DNA of 41,658 nucleotides from Paucilactobacillus nenjiangensis (GCF_005405445.1 NZ_BJEB01000012.1:1-41658); one strand, 5' to 3'. Positions 7,154 to 17,294 are shown, counted from the first letter of the stretch. Notes: a model not told the origin generated them from the letters alone. Numbers and translations are program-made.

Positions 7154-8302
7154 ATGATCTATTTTGATAATAGTGCAACGACACAAGCTCTCCCAGAAGT
7201 TGTGTCAACATATGCAAAGGTAAGCGAACAAGTGTGGGGTAATCCATCTAGTTTGCATAAGTTTGGGGAATCAGCCTGGAACTTGCTGGAACAATCCCGT
7301 GCGCAAATTGCCAAATTATTAGGGGCCAACCCTGGTGAAATATTGTTTACCAGTGGTGGAACTGAAGGCGACAATTTGGTCGTTAAAGGAACGGCATTTG
7401 AAAAACGAGAATTTGGTAAACATTTAATTACCACAACAATTGAACATCCAGCGATTCAAAACTCGATGGAACAATTGGAAGAACTAGGGTTTGATGTGAC
7501 CTATTTACCAGTTGATGAGCACGGCAGAATTTCAGTTGAAGATTTAAAGGCAGCTATTCGCCCCGATACAATATTAGTTTCTGTGATGGCGGTCAATAAT
7601 GAGATTGGTTCCGAACAACCATTAGTGGAAGTTGCTGATGTGCTCAAAGACTATCCAAAAATTCACTTTCATATTGATGCGGTACAAGGAATTGGTAAGG
7701 GACTGCAAGATGCAATTATGAATGATCGAGTTGATTTTGTGACTTTCTCTGGTCATAAATTCCATGCGCCAAGAGGAACCGGCTTTATATACGCGCGTGC
7801 TGGCAGAAAAATCGCTCCATTACTAACTGGTGGTGGTCAAGAGCGCAATTTGCGCAGCGGAACTGAAAATGTTCCTGCAATTGCTGCCATGGCCAAAGCT
7901 TTAAGATTACTGTTAGATCATGAACAAGAGGCTGTCGCACGAGAATTAACCATTAAACAAACGATATTGAATCATATTCAAGGACTGCGAAACATCACAA
8001 TTTTTTCAGAGGACACGGCTAATTTTGCTCCGCATATTCTCTGCTTTGCCATTGAAGGTGTGCGAGGCGAAACGATTGTGCACGCGTTTGAAGAACAAGG
8101 AATTTATATTTCAACAACAAGTGCTTGTTCATCCAAAAAGCATCTGGCTTCAAGTACGCTGAAGGCAATGAACGTGGCTGATGATGTGGCAACTAGTGCT
8201 GTTCGTGTGAGTTTAGGTGACCAAAACACCTTGGCAGAAGCTGAGGAGTTTAACCGAGTATTTGATCAATTATATGCAGGCTTTGGAAAGATTATGGCTT
8301 AA
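7154..8302 (+). CDS. Cysteine desulfurase (NifS/IscS family) paired with ThiI
   Basis: A 382-residue pyridoxal-phosphate enzyme that takes sulfur from cysteine as an enzyme-bound persulfide. Visible marks: YFDNSATT at the N-terminus, TSGGTEGDN, EHPA near residue 97, HIDAVQ, the PLP lysine in SGHK (K202) and the active-site cysteine in TTSACSS (C325). It sits 15 bases before thiI, the arrangement of Bacillus NifZ (YtbJ), which feeds sulfur to ThiI for 4-thiouridine. No iscU-like scaffold is adjacent, which fits a tRNA-thiolation role over iron-sulfur assembly. The ribosome binding site is AAGGAAG. The operon is preceded by a structured leader. Confidence 0.93.
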   Translation: MIYFDNSATTQALPEVVSTYAKVSEQVWGNPSSLHKFGESAWNLLEQSRAQIAKLLGANPGEILFTSGGTEGDNLVVKGTAFEKREFGKHLITTTIEHPAIQNSMEQLEELGFDVTYLPVDEHGRISVEDLKAAIRPDTILVSVMAVNNEIGSEQPLVEVADVLKDYPKIHFHIDAVQGIGKGLQDAIMNDRVDFVTFSGHKFHAPRGTGFIYARAGRKIAPLLTGGGQERNLRSGTENVPAIAAMAKALRLLLDHEQEAVARELTIKQTILNHIQGLRNITIFSEDTANFAPHILCFAIEGVRGETIVHAFEEQGIYISTTSACSSKKHLASSTLKAMNVADDVATSAVRVSLGDQNTLAEAEEFNRVFDQLYAGFGKIMA

Positions 8303-8317
8303 AGGAGGTAACGGTGA

Positions 8318-9538
8318 ATGCAGTATTCAGAAATTATGGTTCGTTATGGCGAATTATCGACGAAGGGGAAAAACCGACAAACTTTTATTGATCGGTTAGG
8401 TTCAAACGTGCGTAACGTGTTGCATGAATTTCCCGAAGTGAAAGTGCATGCTAATCGCGATCGGTTGCATGTTGATCTTAATGGTGCCAATAGCGATGAA
8501 GTGATGAATCGCTTAAAGCTAGTATTTGGAATTCAAAACTTTTCACCTTCAATTCAAGTCGAACGAACATTTGAAGCGACCGCTGAAATGGCCGTTAAAA
8601 TGATTCAGGAACAACTGGGTGATGAACCTATGACATTTAAGGTTAATACCCGACGCTCAGATCATGAATTTGAAATTGACACGAATGAAATGAATATGCG
8701 CCTTGGTGGGTACTTATTAGAACAATTTGACCAACTATCAGTTGATGTTCACCATCCTGAATTAACTTTGAGAGTTGAAATCCGAAATAACGGAATTTTT
8801 CTTTCGAGTGAAACAATTCAAGGTATTGGTGGATTACCAGTTGGAACTGGTGGCAAGGGAATGCTAATGCTTTCTGGTGGGATTGATTCACCAGTTGCTG
8901 GCTTCCTGGGGATGAAACGTGGTGTCTCGATGGAAATGGTTCATTTCTTTAGTCCACCATATACTAGCCCACAAGCACTCGCTAAGGCCAAAGAATTAAC
9001 GGGTAAGATGGCTCGGTACAGTGGTTCGATTAAATTTATTGAAGTTCCATTTACTGAGATTCAAGAAACCATTAAGGAAATTGTTCCAGAAGGTTATTTG
9101 ATGACAGTGCAACGGCGAATGATGCTTCGTTTAACGCAAGCACTCACGTTGAAAAGACATGGGATGGCAATTTTTAACGGTGAATCTTTGGGTCAAGTTG
9201 CCTCACAAACAATGGAAAGTATGATGGCCATCAATGATGTGACCACTTTACCAATCTTACGTCCCGTAGTTTCATTAGATAAAAATGAAATCATCAAAAT
9301 TGCTAAAGATATCGACACTTATGACTTATCTATTCTGCCATTTGAGGATTGTTGTACGATTTTTGCGCCACCAAGTCCAAAAACTCGTCCTAATCTTGAA
9401 CGGACTAGAATTTACGAACAACGTTTAGATATTGATGGCCTAATGCAACGTTCTCTTGATGGAATCAAAATTTCAGAAGTTAAAGCTGGAGAAGAATTCC
9501 TTAACCAAGAAGCAGATGCATTCGCAGAATTACTCTAA
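8318..9538 (+). CDS. thiI: tRNA 4-thiouridine synthase ThiI
   Basis: A 406-residue protein: an N-terminal ferredoxin-like and THUMP part (about residues 1-165) for tRNA binding, then a PP-loop ATPase with SGGIDSP at residues 186-192. ThiI adenylates U8 of tRNA and inserts sulfur from the desulfurase. The C-terminal rhodanese domain of the enterobacterial enzyme is absent, normal for this phylum. A cysteine pair (FEDCCTIF, around residue 345) lies in the second half. AAAGGAGGT precedes the ATG. Co-transcribed with the desulfurase and closed by a strong terminator. Confidence 0.95.
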   Translation: MQYSEIMVRYGELSTKGKNRQTFIDRLGSNVRNVLHEFPEVKVHANRDRLHVDLNGANSDEVMNRLKLVFGIQNFSPSIQVERTFEATAEMAVKMIQEQLGDEPMTFKVNTRRSDHEFEIDTNEMNMRLGGYLLEQFDQLSVDVHHPELTLRVEIRNNGIFLSSETIQGIGGLPVGTGGKGMLMLSGGIDSPVAGFLGMKRGVSMEMVHFFSPPYTSPQALAKAKELTGKMARYSGSIKFIEVPFTEIQETIKEIVPEGYLMTVQRRMMLRLTQALTLKRHGMAIFNGESLGQVASQTMESMMAINDVTTLPILRPVVSLDKNEIIKIAKDIDTYDLSILPFEDCCTIFAPPSPKTRPNLERTRIYEQRLDIDGLMQRSLDGIKISEVKAGEEFLNQEADAFAELL

Positions 9539-9544
9539 TCAAAG

Positions 9545-9583
9545 AAACTCTTAAATTTTATCAGTAAATTTAAGAGTTTTTTA
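9545..9583 (+). terminator. Terminator of the desulfurase-thiI operon
   Basis: AAACTCTTAAATTT (9545-9558) pairs over 14 bases with AAATTTAAGAGTTT (9566-9579) and is followed by T residues. It is almost symmetrical, but thiI is the obvious user. Confidence 0.9.
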
Positions 9584-9675
9584 TCAGGATTTTACTTGCA
9601 AAAAAGCATTATTTGCGGTAATTTTATAGCAATTCAAGATATTGATACTAGTAACATATTAGAGGAGTGAACATA

Positions 9676-10170
9676 GTGGAAATCAAACGAAATGGTGTTG
9701 CTGAACAACTTGTAGGGAATCCACCAGAAGTCGGTGAAGAATTACCACATTTCAAGTTATATAATGCGGATAAACAAAAGGTTAAAACTCGTGATTTACT
9801 GGGAAAAGCGACTTTGATTAGTGTCGTACCAGATATTAATACGAGAGTATGTAGTTTACAAACGAAGAAATTTAATCAAACCATGGACCAATATCAAGAT
9901 GTGCATTTTATAACAGTTTCCATGAATACATTACAAGAACAAGCTGCTTGGTGTGCGGCTGAAGGTGTTGAGAATATGGATATGATGTCCGATTCAGAAC
10001 AATCTTTTGGCTACGAAATGAAACTATTAGTACCAACAGCAGGCGTCTTAGCTCGATCAATTTATTTAGTTAATGCCGAGGGCGTGATTGTTTATCGTCA
10101 AATTGTCGAAGAACAAACCGATGAGCCTAATTATTTGGCAGCAATTAATGCAATGAAGAAATTGCTTTAA
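9676..10170 (+). CDS. tpx: Thiol peroxidase (Tpx), atypical 2-Cys peroxiredoxin
   Basis: A 164-residue thioredoxin-fold peroxidase that reduces hydroperoxides with thioredoxin. The active-site line SVVPDINTRVCSLQTKKFN carries the conserved Pro, Thr and peroxidatic Cys. The resolving Cys is in AAWCAAEG, spaced as in Tpx enzymes. Two GTG codons are possible starts; 9676 is chosen because AGGAG (9663-9667) lies eight bases upstream, whereas the GTG at 9667 overlaps that site. A single gene between the thiI terminator and the valS T-box. Confidence 0.95.
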   Translation: MEIKRNGVAEQLVGNPPEVGEELPHFKLYNADKQKVKTRDLLGKATLISVVPDINTRVCSLQTKKFNQTMDQYQDVHFITVSMNTLQEQAAWCAAEGVENMDMMSDSEQSFGYEMKLLVPTAGVLARSIYLVNAEGVIVYRQIVEEQTDEPNYLAAINAMKKLL

Positions 10171-10174
10171 GCTA

Positions 10175-10203
10175 TTGACGTCGCAACTATTTTTGACTAT
10201 GAT
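10175..10203 (+). promoter_or_regulatory. valS promoter
   Basis: TTGACG (10175-10180) and TATGAT (10198-10203) are 17 bases apart, just past the tpx stop codon. It drives the T-box leader and valS. Confidence 0.75.
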
Positions 10204-10207
10204 ATTT

Positions 10208-10437
10208 ATCAATAAGCATCGAACAAGAAAGTAAGTGGTCGGGTCGTGTTCAGAAAAAAGGCAATACGATGAGATGTCTTTCACCCCAACTACTGAAGGT
10301 AACTTGTGAGCTGATATTCTGAACGTCAGTAAGAATATCCGGAGCATTCCGTTAACATGATAAAGAGGGGGATTTTTCCCCAATTTAGGTGGTACCGCGA
10401 GAAATTCGTCCTATTCCAAGGACGGGTTTCTTTTTTT
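10208..10437 (+). promoter_or_regulatory. T-box leader of valS, specifier GTA (Val)
   Basis: Stem I is closed by ACAAG and CTTGT. The 5' side of the specifier loop has AGTA, and its 3' side reads GAA-G-GTA-A, so the specifier is GTA (10299-10301), a valine codon that matches the gene. Stem II region: GATATTCT with AGAATATC, then CCGTTA. The antiterminator has the T-box bulge TGGTACC flanked by TAGG/CCTA. The competing terminator pairs GAAATTCGTCC (10401-10411) with GGACGGGTTTC (10420-10430), followed by seven T. Uncharged valine tRNA should favour read-through into valS. Confidence 0.93.
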
Positions 10438-10469
10438 GTAGATGTAAAAAAGAGAGGAGCTCCAACTTT

Positions 10470-13127
10470 ATGACAAAAGAAACTGAAATGTCGACCAAAT
10501 ATGATCCCAAATCAGTTGAAGCTGGTCGTTATGAACAATGGATCAGCCAAGGCTTATTTAAACCAAATGAAGATAAAAATGCACACAAATATTCAATCGT
10601 TATTCCGCCTCCCAATGTTACTGGAAAGCTTCATTTAGGCCATGCATGGGATACAACTCTACAAGATATGATTATTCGTCAAAAGCGGATGCAAGGGTTT
10701 GATACTCTCTGGTTGCCAGGAATGGACCATGCTGGAATTGCCACACAAGCTAAAGTTGAAGCACGACTTCGTGAACAAGGAATTTCTCGCTATGATTTAG
10801 GTCGTGAAAAGTTTGTTCAACAAGTTTGGGACTGGAAAGATGAATATGCTGAAATTATTCACCAACAATGGGCCAAACTTGGCTTGTCATTAGACTATGA
10901 CCGTGAACGCTTTACGTTAGATGAAGGACTTAACAAAGCCGTTCGCAAGGTCTTTGTTGATTTATATAACAAGGATTTAATTTATCGTGGCGAATATATT
11001 ATTAACTGGGACCCACAAGCCCGGACAGCTTTATCTGATATTGAAGTTATTCATCAAGATGATGAAGGGGCATTTTACCATGTTAAGTACCCATTCACTG
11101 ACGGAACGACTTTTAATGGCAAAGATTACATTGAAATTGCGACTACGCGTCCAGAAACTATGTTTGGGGATGTGGCAATTGCTGTCCACCCAAGTGATGA
11201 ACGCTATAAGGATTTAGTTGGTAAAAAAGTGATTGTTCCGCTTGTTAACCGTGAAGCTGAAATTATAGCCGACGAATATGTTACTCCAGAGTTTGGAACA
11301 GGGATGGTTAAAATTACGCCTGCTCATGACCCTAATGATTTTAAAGTGGGTAATCGACACAATTTGGAACGTATCAATACCATGAACGAAGATGCCACGA
11401 TGAATGCCAACGCCGGTAAGTATGAAGGCATGGATCGCTTTGAAGCTCGGAAAGCAATCGTCAAAGATCTTGAAGACGGTGGATTTATGTTGAGTATTGA
11501 TCCAATTGTCCATTCGGTTGGCCATTCTGAACGGACTGGGGTTCAAGTTGAAGCACGTTTGTCAACGCAATGGTTTGTTAAGATGGAACCCTTGGCTAAA
11601 GCCTCTTTGGATGGCCAAGATGGTGATGATCGTGTTGACTTTGTGCCACCACGTTTCGAAAATACTTTTTCAAGTTGGATGGAAAATATTCACGACTGGG
11701 TAATTTCACGTCAATTGTGGTGGGGACATCAAATTCCCGCTTGGTATCATAAACAAACTGGTGAAGTCTACGTTGGCATGGAAGCTCCTGCTGATCCTGA
11801 AAACTGGGAACAAGAAACAGATGTTTTGGATACCTGGTTCTCTAGTGCACTCTGGCCATTTTCAACAATGGGTTGGCCTGATACAGATAGCGAAGACTTC
11901 AAACGCTATTTCCCCACAGACACCCTAGTTACGGGCTATGATATTATTTTCTTCTGGGTAGCTCGTATGATGTTCCAAAGTAAAGAATTTACTGGACGTC
12001 GACCATTTAAAAACGTCTTAATCCATGGCTTAATTCGTGACGAACAAGGTCGTAAGATGAGTAAATCACTTGGAAATGGAATCGACCCAATGGACGTAAT
12101 TGAAAAGTATGGTGCTGATGCGCTTCGTTGGTTCTTATCTACCGGTTCAACACCAGGCCAAGACGTACGTTTTAGCTATACTAAAATGGATGCCGCTTGG
12201 AACTTTATCAACAAGATTTGGAACGCAAGTCGCTATGTTATTATGAATTTGGGCGAGATGGATGTGCCAACCTTGCCAGCTGAATCTGAATGGGACTTAG
12301 CGGATCAATTTATTTTAAATCAATTAAATACCACGATTGCTGAAACGACTCGCCTCTTTGATAAGTTTGAATTCGGTGAAGCTGGACGAATTTTGTATAA
12401 CTTTATTTGGAACGATTTCTGTGATTGGTATATTGAAATGTCCAAAGAAAAATTAAATGGTGGGGATGAACAACAAAAAGCCAATACGCGTAATATTTTA
12501 GCTTACGTATTGGATCAAACGTTGAAATTAATGCACCCAATTATGCCGTTTGTGACTGAAAATCTATGGTTGAGTATGCCACACGTTGGCGAATCCCTTG
12601 TCAATGCTCCCTATCCTGAAGTAAATGCTAAATTTGAGAATACTCAGGCATCTGAACAAATGAATCATCTGATTGATTTGATCAAAGCAGTCCGTAACAT
12701 TCGTAATGAAGCCGGAGCACCAATGTCTAGTCCAGTTGATTTGTTGATTAAAGTCGACTCCAAAGATTTAGGTACAGTGTTTGAAAATAACAAAGAATAT
12801 ATCGAACGTTTTTGCCATCCATCAGCCTTAGAGATTGGGACAGATATTGAAGCACCTAAATTGGCGTTAAGCGCAATTATTACCGGTGCTGAAGTATACA
12901 TTCCAATGGCTGAATTGGTTGATTTAGACGAAGAAAAGGCTAAGCTTGCTAAAGAAATTGATAGTTTAGCTAAAGAAGTTCAACGTTCCGAGAAAAAGCT
13001 GGGAAATGAACGATTTGTAGCCAACGCTCCAGAAGCTGTTGTTGCAGAAGAACGTGCTAAACAGACTGAATGGGAACAAAAGCTACAAGCCGCAAAAGAT
13101 CGACTTTTGAGTCTTGAAAATGCTTAA
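10470..13127 (+). CDS. valS: Valyl-tRNA synthetase
   Basis: An 885-residue class I synthetase. HLGH at residues 55-58 ([15 protein letters not shown]) and KMSKS at 529-533 form the ATP site. The large insert between them is the editing domain that removes mischarged threonine. The C-terminal 60 residues form the charged coiled-coil arm typical of ValRS ([24 protein letters not shown]). The frame is open further upstream through the T-box terminator, but the start is ATG at 10470, with GAGGAG upstream. Regulated by the valine T-box. folC follows after a terminator-like hairpin. Confidence 0.98.
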   Translation: MTKETEMSTKYDPKSVEAGRYEQWISQGLFKPNEDKNAHKYSIVIPPPNVTGKLHLGHAWDTTLQDMIIRQKRMQGFDTLWLPGMDHAGIATQAKVEARLREQGISRYDLGREKFVQQVWDWKDEYAEIIHQQWAKLGLSLDYDRERFTLDEGLNKAVRKVFVDLYNKDLIYRGEYIINWDPQARTALSDIEVIHQDDEGAFYHVKYPFTDGTTFNGKDYIEIATTRPETMFGDVAIAVHPSDERYKDLVGKKVIVPLVNREAEIIADEYVTPEFGTGMVKITPAHDPNDFKVGNRHNLERINTMNEDATMNANAGKYEGMDRFEARKAIVKDLEDGGFMLSIDPIVHSVGHSERTGVQVEARLSTQWFVKMEPLAKASLDGQDGDDRVDFVPPRFENTFSSWMENIHDWVISRQLWWGHQIPAWYHKQTGEVYVGMEAPADPENWEQETDVLDTWFSSALWPFSTMGWPDTDSEDFKRYFPTDTLVTGYDIIFFWVARMMFQSKEFTGRRPFKNVLIHGLIRDEQGRKMSKSLGNGIDPMDVIEKYGADALRWFLSTGSTPGQDVRFSYTKMDAAWNFINKIWNASRYVIMNLGEMDVPTLPAESEWDLADQFILNQLNTTIAETTRLFDKFEFGEAGRILYNFIWNDFCDWYIEMSKEKLNGGDEQQKANTRNILAYVLDQTLKLMHPIMPFVTENLWLSMPHVGESLVNAPYPEVNAKFENTQASEQMNHLIDLIKAVRNIRNEAGAPMSSPVDLLIKVDSKDLGTVFENNKEYIERFCHPSALEIGTDIEAPKLALSAIITGAEVYIPMAELVDLDEEKAKLAKEIDSLAKEVQRSEKKLGNERFVANAPEAVVAEERAKQTEWEQKLQAAKDRLLSLENA

Positions 13128-13140
13128 TAATCAATTTAGA

Positions 13141-13169
13141 TTGTTAATGTTACAGAAATAAAATAGAAT
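13141..13169 (+). promoter_or_regulatory. Candidate folC promoter
   Basis: TTGTTA (13141-13146) and TAGAAT (13164-13169) are 17 bases apart. The predicted start, near 13176, lies inside the hairpin just downstream, so transcripts begun here would not form that hairpin. Confidence 0.5.
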
Positions 13170-13209
13170 GGCCGTGAGACAAATTTAATTTTGGCCGCGG
13201 CCATTTTTA
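13167..13209 (+). terminator. Terminator-like hairpin between valS and folC
   Basis: AATGGCCG (13167-13174) pairs with CGGCCATT (13198-13205), followed by T residues. The loop is long (23 bases) and contains GTGAGACAAAT, loosely similar to the palindromic repeats elsewhere in the window. It would end valS transcription. Confidence 0.6.
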
Positions 13210-13220
13210 GGAAGTTAAAT

Positions 13221-14519
13221 ATGATAAAGAACTACGAAGAAGCATTGTCGTTTATTCACGGTAGACAGAAATTTAAAAAAATACCAATCCTTGATCGGAT
13301 GAGTCGTTTGATGGCACAACTGGGGAACCCACAAGATAGTTTAAAGATGGTTCATGTGACTGGGACTAATGGTAAGGGGTCAACAGTTGCCTATTTGACG
13401 TCGATTTTATTAGAACAAGGATTATCAGTGGGAACTTTCACTTCACCATTTATTACTCGTTTTAATGAGCGGGTTAGTTTGAATCGAAATCCAATCAGTA
13501 ACGAAGCATTACTGAAAATTGTACAAGAGATTGAACCAATAATTTTGGACATGGATCAAGCGGATATTGATGGTGGACCAACTGAATTTGAAATTGTCAC
13601 TGCCTTAATGTTTATGTATTTTGGACAAATTCAACCGGATATAGTGATTGTTGAAGTTGGCATTGGTGGCACCTATGATTCAACCAATATCATTTTGCCA
13701 ATCTTGTCGATTATCACCACAGTTGGTATGGATCATATGCAAATCCTAGGTGATACATTGAGTGAAATAGCTGACCAGAAAGCAGGTATCATCAAGCCAA
13801 AAATTCCAGTGGTTTTAGGTAATGTTCCTGATGAAGCGAGATTGGTAATTGAGACGGTAGCAAATAAATCTCAGTCAGAACTAAGTGAATGGCAAAAAGA
13901 TTACCAAGTAGTAACTAACAAACGAACTTCAATTTATCCACAGTATACTTTTCGCTCAGGGCGGATAAAGATGCAGCTTGAGCTATCGATGGTGGGAGAA
14001 TTTCAAATTCAAAATTCTGCTATTGCAATTCAGTCGTTTTTAAAGTTAAGTCAAGTTTTAACAATGGTGCCTAGTATCAAGAGTATGAAAAAAGCAATTA
14101 AGGAAACCCGTTGGCCGGGTAGAATGGAACTCATCAATGAGCAACCGGCAATTTTTATTGATGGTGCACATAATGTTCCAGCTATCGATGCATTGATTAC
14201 CACCATTGAAACCGATTTTTCTCAACAGCAGGTGTATTTGATTGTGGCAATTTTGGCGGATAAACAGGCAAAAAAAATGGTGGATAAATTATTAAGATTG
14301 CCAAATGTCAAAGTGATTTTAACGTCCTTTGCGGCACCGTATAAGCAACGTCCATCAATTGATACAACTGATATTAGTGAACATTCGACGAAGTTTGACA
14401 CGGTAGATTCGTGGCAAGATGGATTAGTCAAAGTGACACAGGAAATGTCATCCGATGATATTCTTATTTTTACCGGATCATTATATTTTATTTCAGAAGT
14501 TCGAAATTATTTTCACTAA
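13221..14519 (+). CDS. folC: Folylpolyglutamate synthase / dihydrofolate synthase
   Basis: A 432-residue Mur-ligase-family enzyme that adds glutamate to folates, and in many bacteria also to dihydropteroate. The ATP loop is VTGTNGKGST near residues 47-56. FTSPFITRFNERVSLN is the family's substrate segment; VEVGIGGTYDSTN and DGAHNVPA are further hallmarks. Length is typical. The frame extends ten codons upstream, but ATG at 13221 is chosen because AGGAAG lies directly before it. It follows valS, a common pairing in Bacillales and lactobacilli. Confidence 0.95.
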   Translation: MIKNYEEALSFIHGRQKFKKIPILDRMSRLMAQLGNPQDSLKMVHVTGTNGKGSTVAYLTSILLEQGLSVGTFTSPFITRFNERVSLNRNPISNEALLKIVQEIEPIILDMDQADIDGGPTEFEIVTALMFMYFGQIQPDIVIVEVGIGGTYDSTNIILPILSIITTVGMDHMQILGDTLSEIADQKAGIIKPKIPVVLGNVPDEARLVIETVANKSQSELSEWQKDYQVVTNKRTSIYPQYTFRSGRIKMQLELSMVGEFQIQNSAIAIQSFLKLSQVLTMVPSIKSMKKAIKETRWPGRMELINEQPAIFIDGAHNVPAIDALITTIETDFSQQQVYLIVAILADKQAKKMVDKLLRLPNVKVILTSFAAPYKQRPSIDTTDISEHSTKFDTVDSWQDGLVKVTQEMSSDDILIFTGSLYFISEVRNYFH

Positions 14520-14563
14520 TTTTGGCATTTTTCATCGTACTTAATAAGTGAGGTGAATATGAA

Positions 14564-15181
14564 ATGATTATGAGTGAATTAACGGACCAAGAATTACTAA
14601 TCAAATTTTTTTCAAATAGTGAGCAAAATAGAGTAGGGGAACTGGCAAGTAATTTTTGGCGTACCTTCCCGACTCTAACTGACTTTAAGATTGCCAAACG
14701 TCAATCTAAAACGGATTTAATTGAATCCGACACGCAGTATCAGCAGCTTTTAGTGGGGATTGAACTTGGACAGCGAATTGCTCATCAATCCAGACCGGTA
14801 ATTGGTAAAATATATTCTAGTCAGCAAATTGGTCTTGAGTTGGTGGAACAATTGCGTGATGACGTTCAAGAATGCTTAGTGTTGTTTTGTTTAGACGTCA
14901 AACATCAAATCGTTGCTCAACAAGTTGTTTTTAAAGGGACCTTAAGTTCATGCCCGGTGCATCCGCGAGAAATTTTTGCCTTAGCATTAGAGCATCGCGC
15001 TGAGAGTATTTTAGTGGCTCACAACCACCCTAGTGGGAGCGTGGAGCCATCTCAGAATGATATTTTGTTTAGTAAACGGTTGGATCAGTGCGGTGATTTA
15101 ATGGGTGTGGAACTACTGGATAGTTTTATTATTGGCGATGGTGATTATTTAAGTTTACGTGAAGCTGATTTATTTGATTAG
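14564..15181 (+). CDS. radC: RadC family protein (JAB1/MPN-type metalloprotease fold)
   Basis: A 205-residue protein. The C-terminal two thirds are the RadC/JAMM domain with the metal-binding pattern HNHPSG, four residues, S-x-x-D (residues about 151-164). The N-terminus starts directly at LTDQELLIKF and lacks the usual family beginning (an R-E-R/K stretch followed by GAESLSDQELL), so it is about 20-25 residues short. Historically linked to DNA repair, but a real role is not established. GAGGTG lies about ten bases before the ATG; ATG at 14570 is an alternative start. It lies just ahead of mreBCD, the common Firmicute order. Confidence 0.9.
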   Translation: MIMSELTDQELLIKFFSNSEQNRVGELASNFWRTFPTLTDFKIAKRQSKTDLIESDTQYQQLLVGIELGQRIAHQSRPVIGKIYSSQQIGLELVEQLRDDVQECLVLFCLDVKHQIVAQQVVFKGTLSSCPVHPREIFALALEHRAESILVAHNHPSGSVEPSQNDILFSKRLDQCGDLMGVELLDSFIIGDGDYLSLREADLFD

Positions 15182-15278
15182 ATACCTTTGATTGGCTCAA
15201 CAGCAATGGTTTATCCTATCCTTTTGGAAATCTTAACTTTTTATCTTTTGGAATGCGAGTGTTTCAAGTCTTACACTA

Positions 15279-15287
15279 TGGTATAAT
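15279..15287 (+). promoter_or_regulatory. mreB promoter, extended -10
   Basis: TGG followed by TATAAT (15282-15287) is a strong extended -10; no good -35 is seen. The mreB start lies 52 bases downstream. Confidence 0.65.
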
Positions 15288-15339
15288 GTTTTAGATAATT
15301 TGAAATTAAAATGTTTAAATGACGAAGGGAAGAAACAGC

Positions 15340-16341
15340 GTGCTTGGAATTGGAACGAAAAATATTGGAATAGATTTAGGTACTGCAAACACCATTGTCT
15401 ACATGGAAGGCAAGGGTATTGTTTTGCGTGAACCTTCAGTCGTAGCCAAAAATACAAAAACTGATGATGTAGTTGCCGTTGGGCAAGAAGCCCGCGAAAT
15501 GATTGGCCGTACTCCTGGTAGTATCCAGGCCATCCGTCCATTGAAAGATGGCGTAATCGCTGATTATGATACAACCATTTCGATGTTGAAATATTACATT
15601 GATAAGGTGATTGGCAAAAATGGTGGCAAGCCATTTGTAATGGTTTGTGTTCCCAGTGGAGTTACTGAAGTTGAAAAACGTGCAGTAATCGATGCCACAC
15701 GCGTTGCAGGTGCCAGAGATGCTTATGTCATCGAAGAACCCTTTGCAGCAGCTGTTGGGGCCGGGTTACCTGTTATGGATCCAACTGGTAGTATGGTGGT
15801 GGATATTGGTGGTGGAACTACTGACGTTGCCACAATTTCCCTTGGTGGAATTGTTTCAAGTCGTTCAATTAGAATGGCTGGAGACAAAATGAATGATGCG
15901 ATTATGTCGTACATTCGTCAAAATAAAAATCTTTTAATCGGTGAACGAACAGCCGAACAACTTAAATGGGATATTGGTTCTGCTTCAGTCGAAGCTGCTA
16001 ATGATTTGGGCGTGACTGACGTTAGAGGACGTGACTTAGTTACAGGTTTGCCAAAGACTATTGAAGTTTCAGCAGTCGATGTAGCAACGGCACTTCAGGA
16101 TGTTGTTTCTGAAATCATCGTTGCAATCAAAGAAACTTTGGAAGAAACTTCACCAGAAATTTCTTCTGATGTAATTGATCATGGAATTGTGTTAACTGGT
16201 GGTGGTGCTTTGTTGAAGAGCCTTCCCGAAGTCATAGCTGAAGAAACGAAAGTACCCGTATTTATTGCGAATGAACCGCTTGATTGTGTTGCTATTGGTA
16301 CAGGCGAATCATTAAAGAGTATTGATGTTTTGAAAAAATAA
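15340..16341 (+). CDS. mreB: Rod shape-determining protein MreB
   Basis: A 333-residue bacterial actin that guides side-wall peptidoglycan synthesis under the membrane. Actin-fold motifs: phosphate 1 loop GIDLGTANT near the N-terminus, [12 protein letters not shown], and [13 protein letters not shown] near the C-terminus. An ATG 21 bases upstream would add seven residues, but GTG at 15340 fits better: GAAGGGAAG sits at the right distance and the protein then begins [14 protein letters not shown], as other MreBs do. First gene of mreBCD. A terminator-like hairpin lies between mreB and mreC. Confidence 0.96.
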   Translation: MLGIGTKNIGIDLGTANTIVYMEGKGIVLREPSVVAKNTKTDDVVAVGQEAREMIGRTPGSIQAIRPLKDGVIADYDTTISMLKYYIDKVIGKNGGKPFVMVCVPSGVTEVEKRAVIDATRVAGARDAYVIEEPFAAAVGAGLPVMDPTGSMVVDIGGGTTDVATISLGGIVSSRSIRMAGDKMNDAIMSYIRQNKNLLIGERTAEQLKWDIGSASVEAANDLGVTDVRGRDLVTGLPKTIEVSAVDVATALQDVVSEIIVAIKETLEETSPEISSDVIDHGIVLTGGGALLKSLPEVIAEETKVPVFIANEPLDCVAIGTGESLKSIDVLKK

Positions 16342-16377
16342 ATATTCGTTGAAGCGTAAAGCATCACGAGATATTTG

Positions 16378-16425
16378 GGCGGGGTTGGTACAAAACTAAT
16401 GTTTTGTCCAATGCCGTCATTTTTA
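16378..16425 (+). terminator. Palindromic repeat / terminator-like hairpin between mreB and mreC
   Basis: TTGG-T-ACAAAAC (16385-16396) pairs with GTTTTGT-CCAA, closed on the outside by GGC/GCC and followed by TTTTTATTT. The core ACAAAACTAATGTTTTGT matches, in inverted orientation, the core of the hairpins at 22030 and 30375 (17 of 18 bases against the one at 22043-22060). It may reduce read-through from mreB into mreCD. Confidence 0.65.
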
Positions 16426-16445
16426 TTTAAAAGTGGAGGATTAAA

Positions 16446-17294
16446 ATGCAAAAATTTTTTTCAAATCGAAGATTAGTTGTTATCTTCGTTTTGCTGATAC
16501 TTTGCTTTGGCTTAATGGCTGGTTCGGTTGCTTTACGAAATAAGAAATCGACGCCAACGTTAATTCAACAGTTTGGTAATGACATTGTTGGCTTCACTAA
16601 TAATGTTGTCTCTTATCCAATCAGTGGGGTTAAATCCGGACTTAATTCGGTATCAGAACTGATGAATTCGTACTCAGAAAATAAAACCTTAAAAAAGCAA
16701 GTGAGTGAATTAGCACAGGTGAAGGTACGAGATCAAACCTTAGCCGATGAAAATTCTCAATTGAAAAAAGAATTGAAATTGCAAAAATCATTGACTGATT
16801 ATTCCACTGTCACTGCAGCGGTCATCTCAAGAACACCTTCATCATGGCAAAGCCAAATTGTCATCAGCAAAGGACAAACCGATGGGATTCGCAAGAATAT
16901 GCCTGTTTTATCTCAATCAGGTTTGATTGGGCGTGTCTCTGAAGTGAATAAGACCAATAGTAAAGTCGAGCTGCTCAGTGACTCAAATGAATCATCAAAC
17001 CGATTTGCAATTCAGATTAAAACTAGTACTGGGGATGTTGTAAATGGCATCATCACAGGCTATAAAAAATCAACTGGTCAATTAATCATGGGTCAAGTGA
17101 CATCAGATGCTGATATTAAGAAAAATGACAAAATTACCACTAGCGGAATGGGTGGCGTGACTCCTAAGGGACTATACGTAGGTAAAGTTGCCAAAGTTGG
17201 TAAAGATGATTACGGACTAGCCAAGAAAATATATATTACTCCTGCTACAGACTACAACGACCTTAGCGTTGTTTCCGTTGCTGAAATTGATTAG
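16446..17294 (+). CDS. mreC: Rod shape-determining protein MreC
   Basis: A 282-residue bitopic membrane protein: a short basic N-terminus, one membrane segment at about residues 10-28 (LVVIFVLLILCFGLMAGSVA), a coiled coil at about 70-115 (ENKTLKKQVSELAQVK, ENSQLKKELKLQ), then the double beta-barrel domain with VISRTPSSWQSQIVISKG and the family's GLIGRVSEV line. MreC links cytoplasmic MreB with the external synthesis enzymes. GTGGAGG lies upstream of the ATG. It is 14 bases from mreD and separated from mreB by about 100 bases with a hairpin. Confidence 0.95.
   Translation: MQKFFSNRRLVVIFVLLILCFGLMAGSVALRNKKSTPTLIQQFGNDIVGFTNNVVSYPISGVKSGLNSVSELMNSYSENKTLKKQVSELAQVKVRDQTLADENSQLKKELKLQKSLTDYSTVTAAVISRTPSSWQSQIVISKGQTDGIRKNMPVLSQSGLIGRVSEVNKTNSKVELLSDSNESSNRFAIQIKTSTGDVVNGIITGYKKSTGQLIMGQVTSDADIKKNDKITTSGMGGVTPKGLYVGKVAKVGKDDYGLAKKIYITPATDYNDLSVVSVAEID

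Noticed and set aside
10328-10350. GTC triplet in the loop of the GATATTCT/AGAATATC hairpin as the valS T-box specifier
   Set aside because: It codes valine, but the hairpin lies after stem I; the equivalent loop of the second T-box has a different layout. GTA at 10299-10301 sits in the true specifier loop opposite AGTA.
10389-10469. 27-codon N-terminal extension of ValS
   Set aside because: It would be translated from the T-box terminator sequence; the ATG at 10470 has a good ribosome binding site and begins a normal ValRS.
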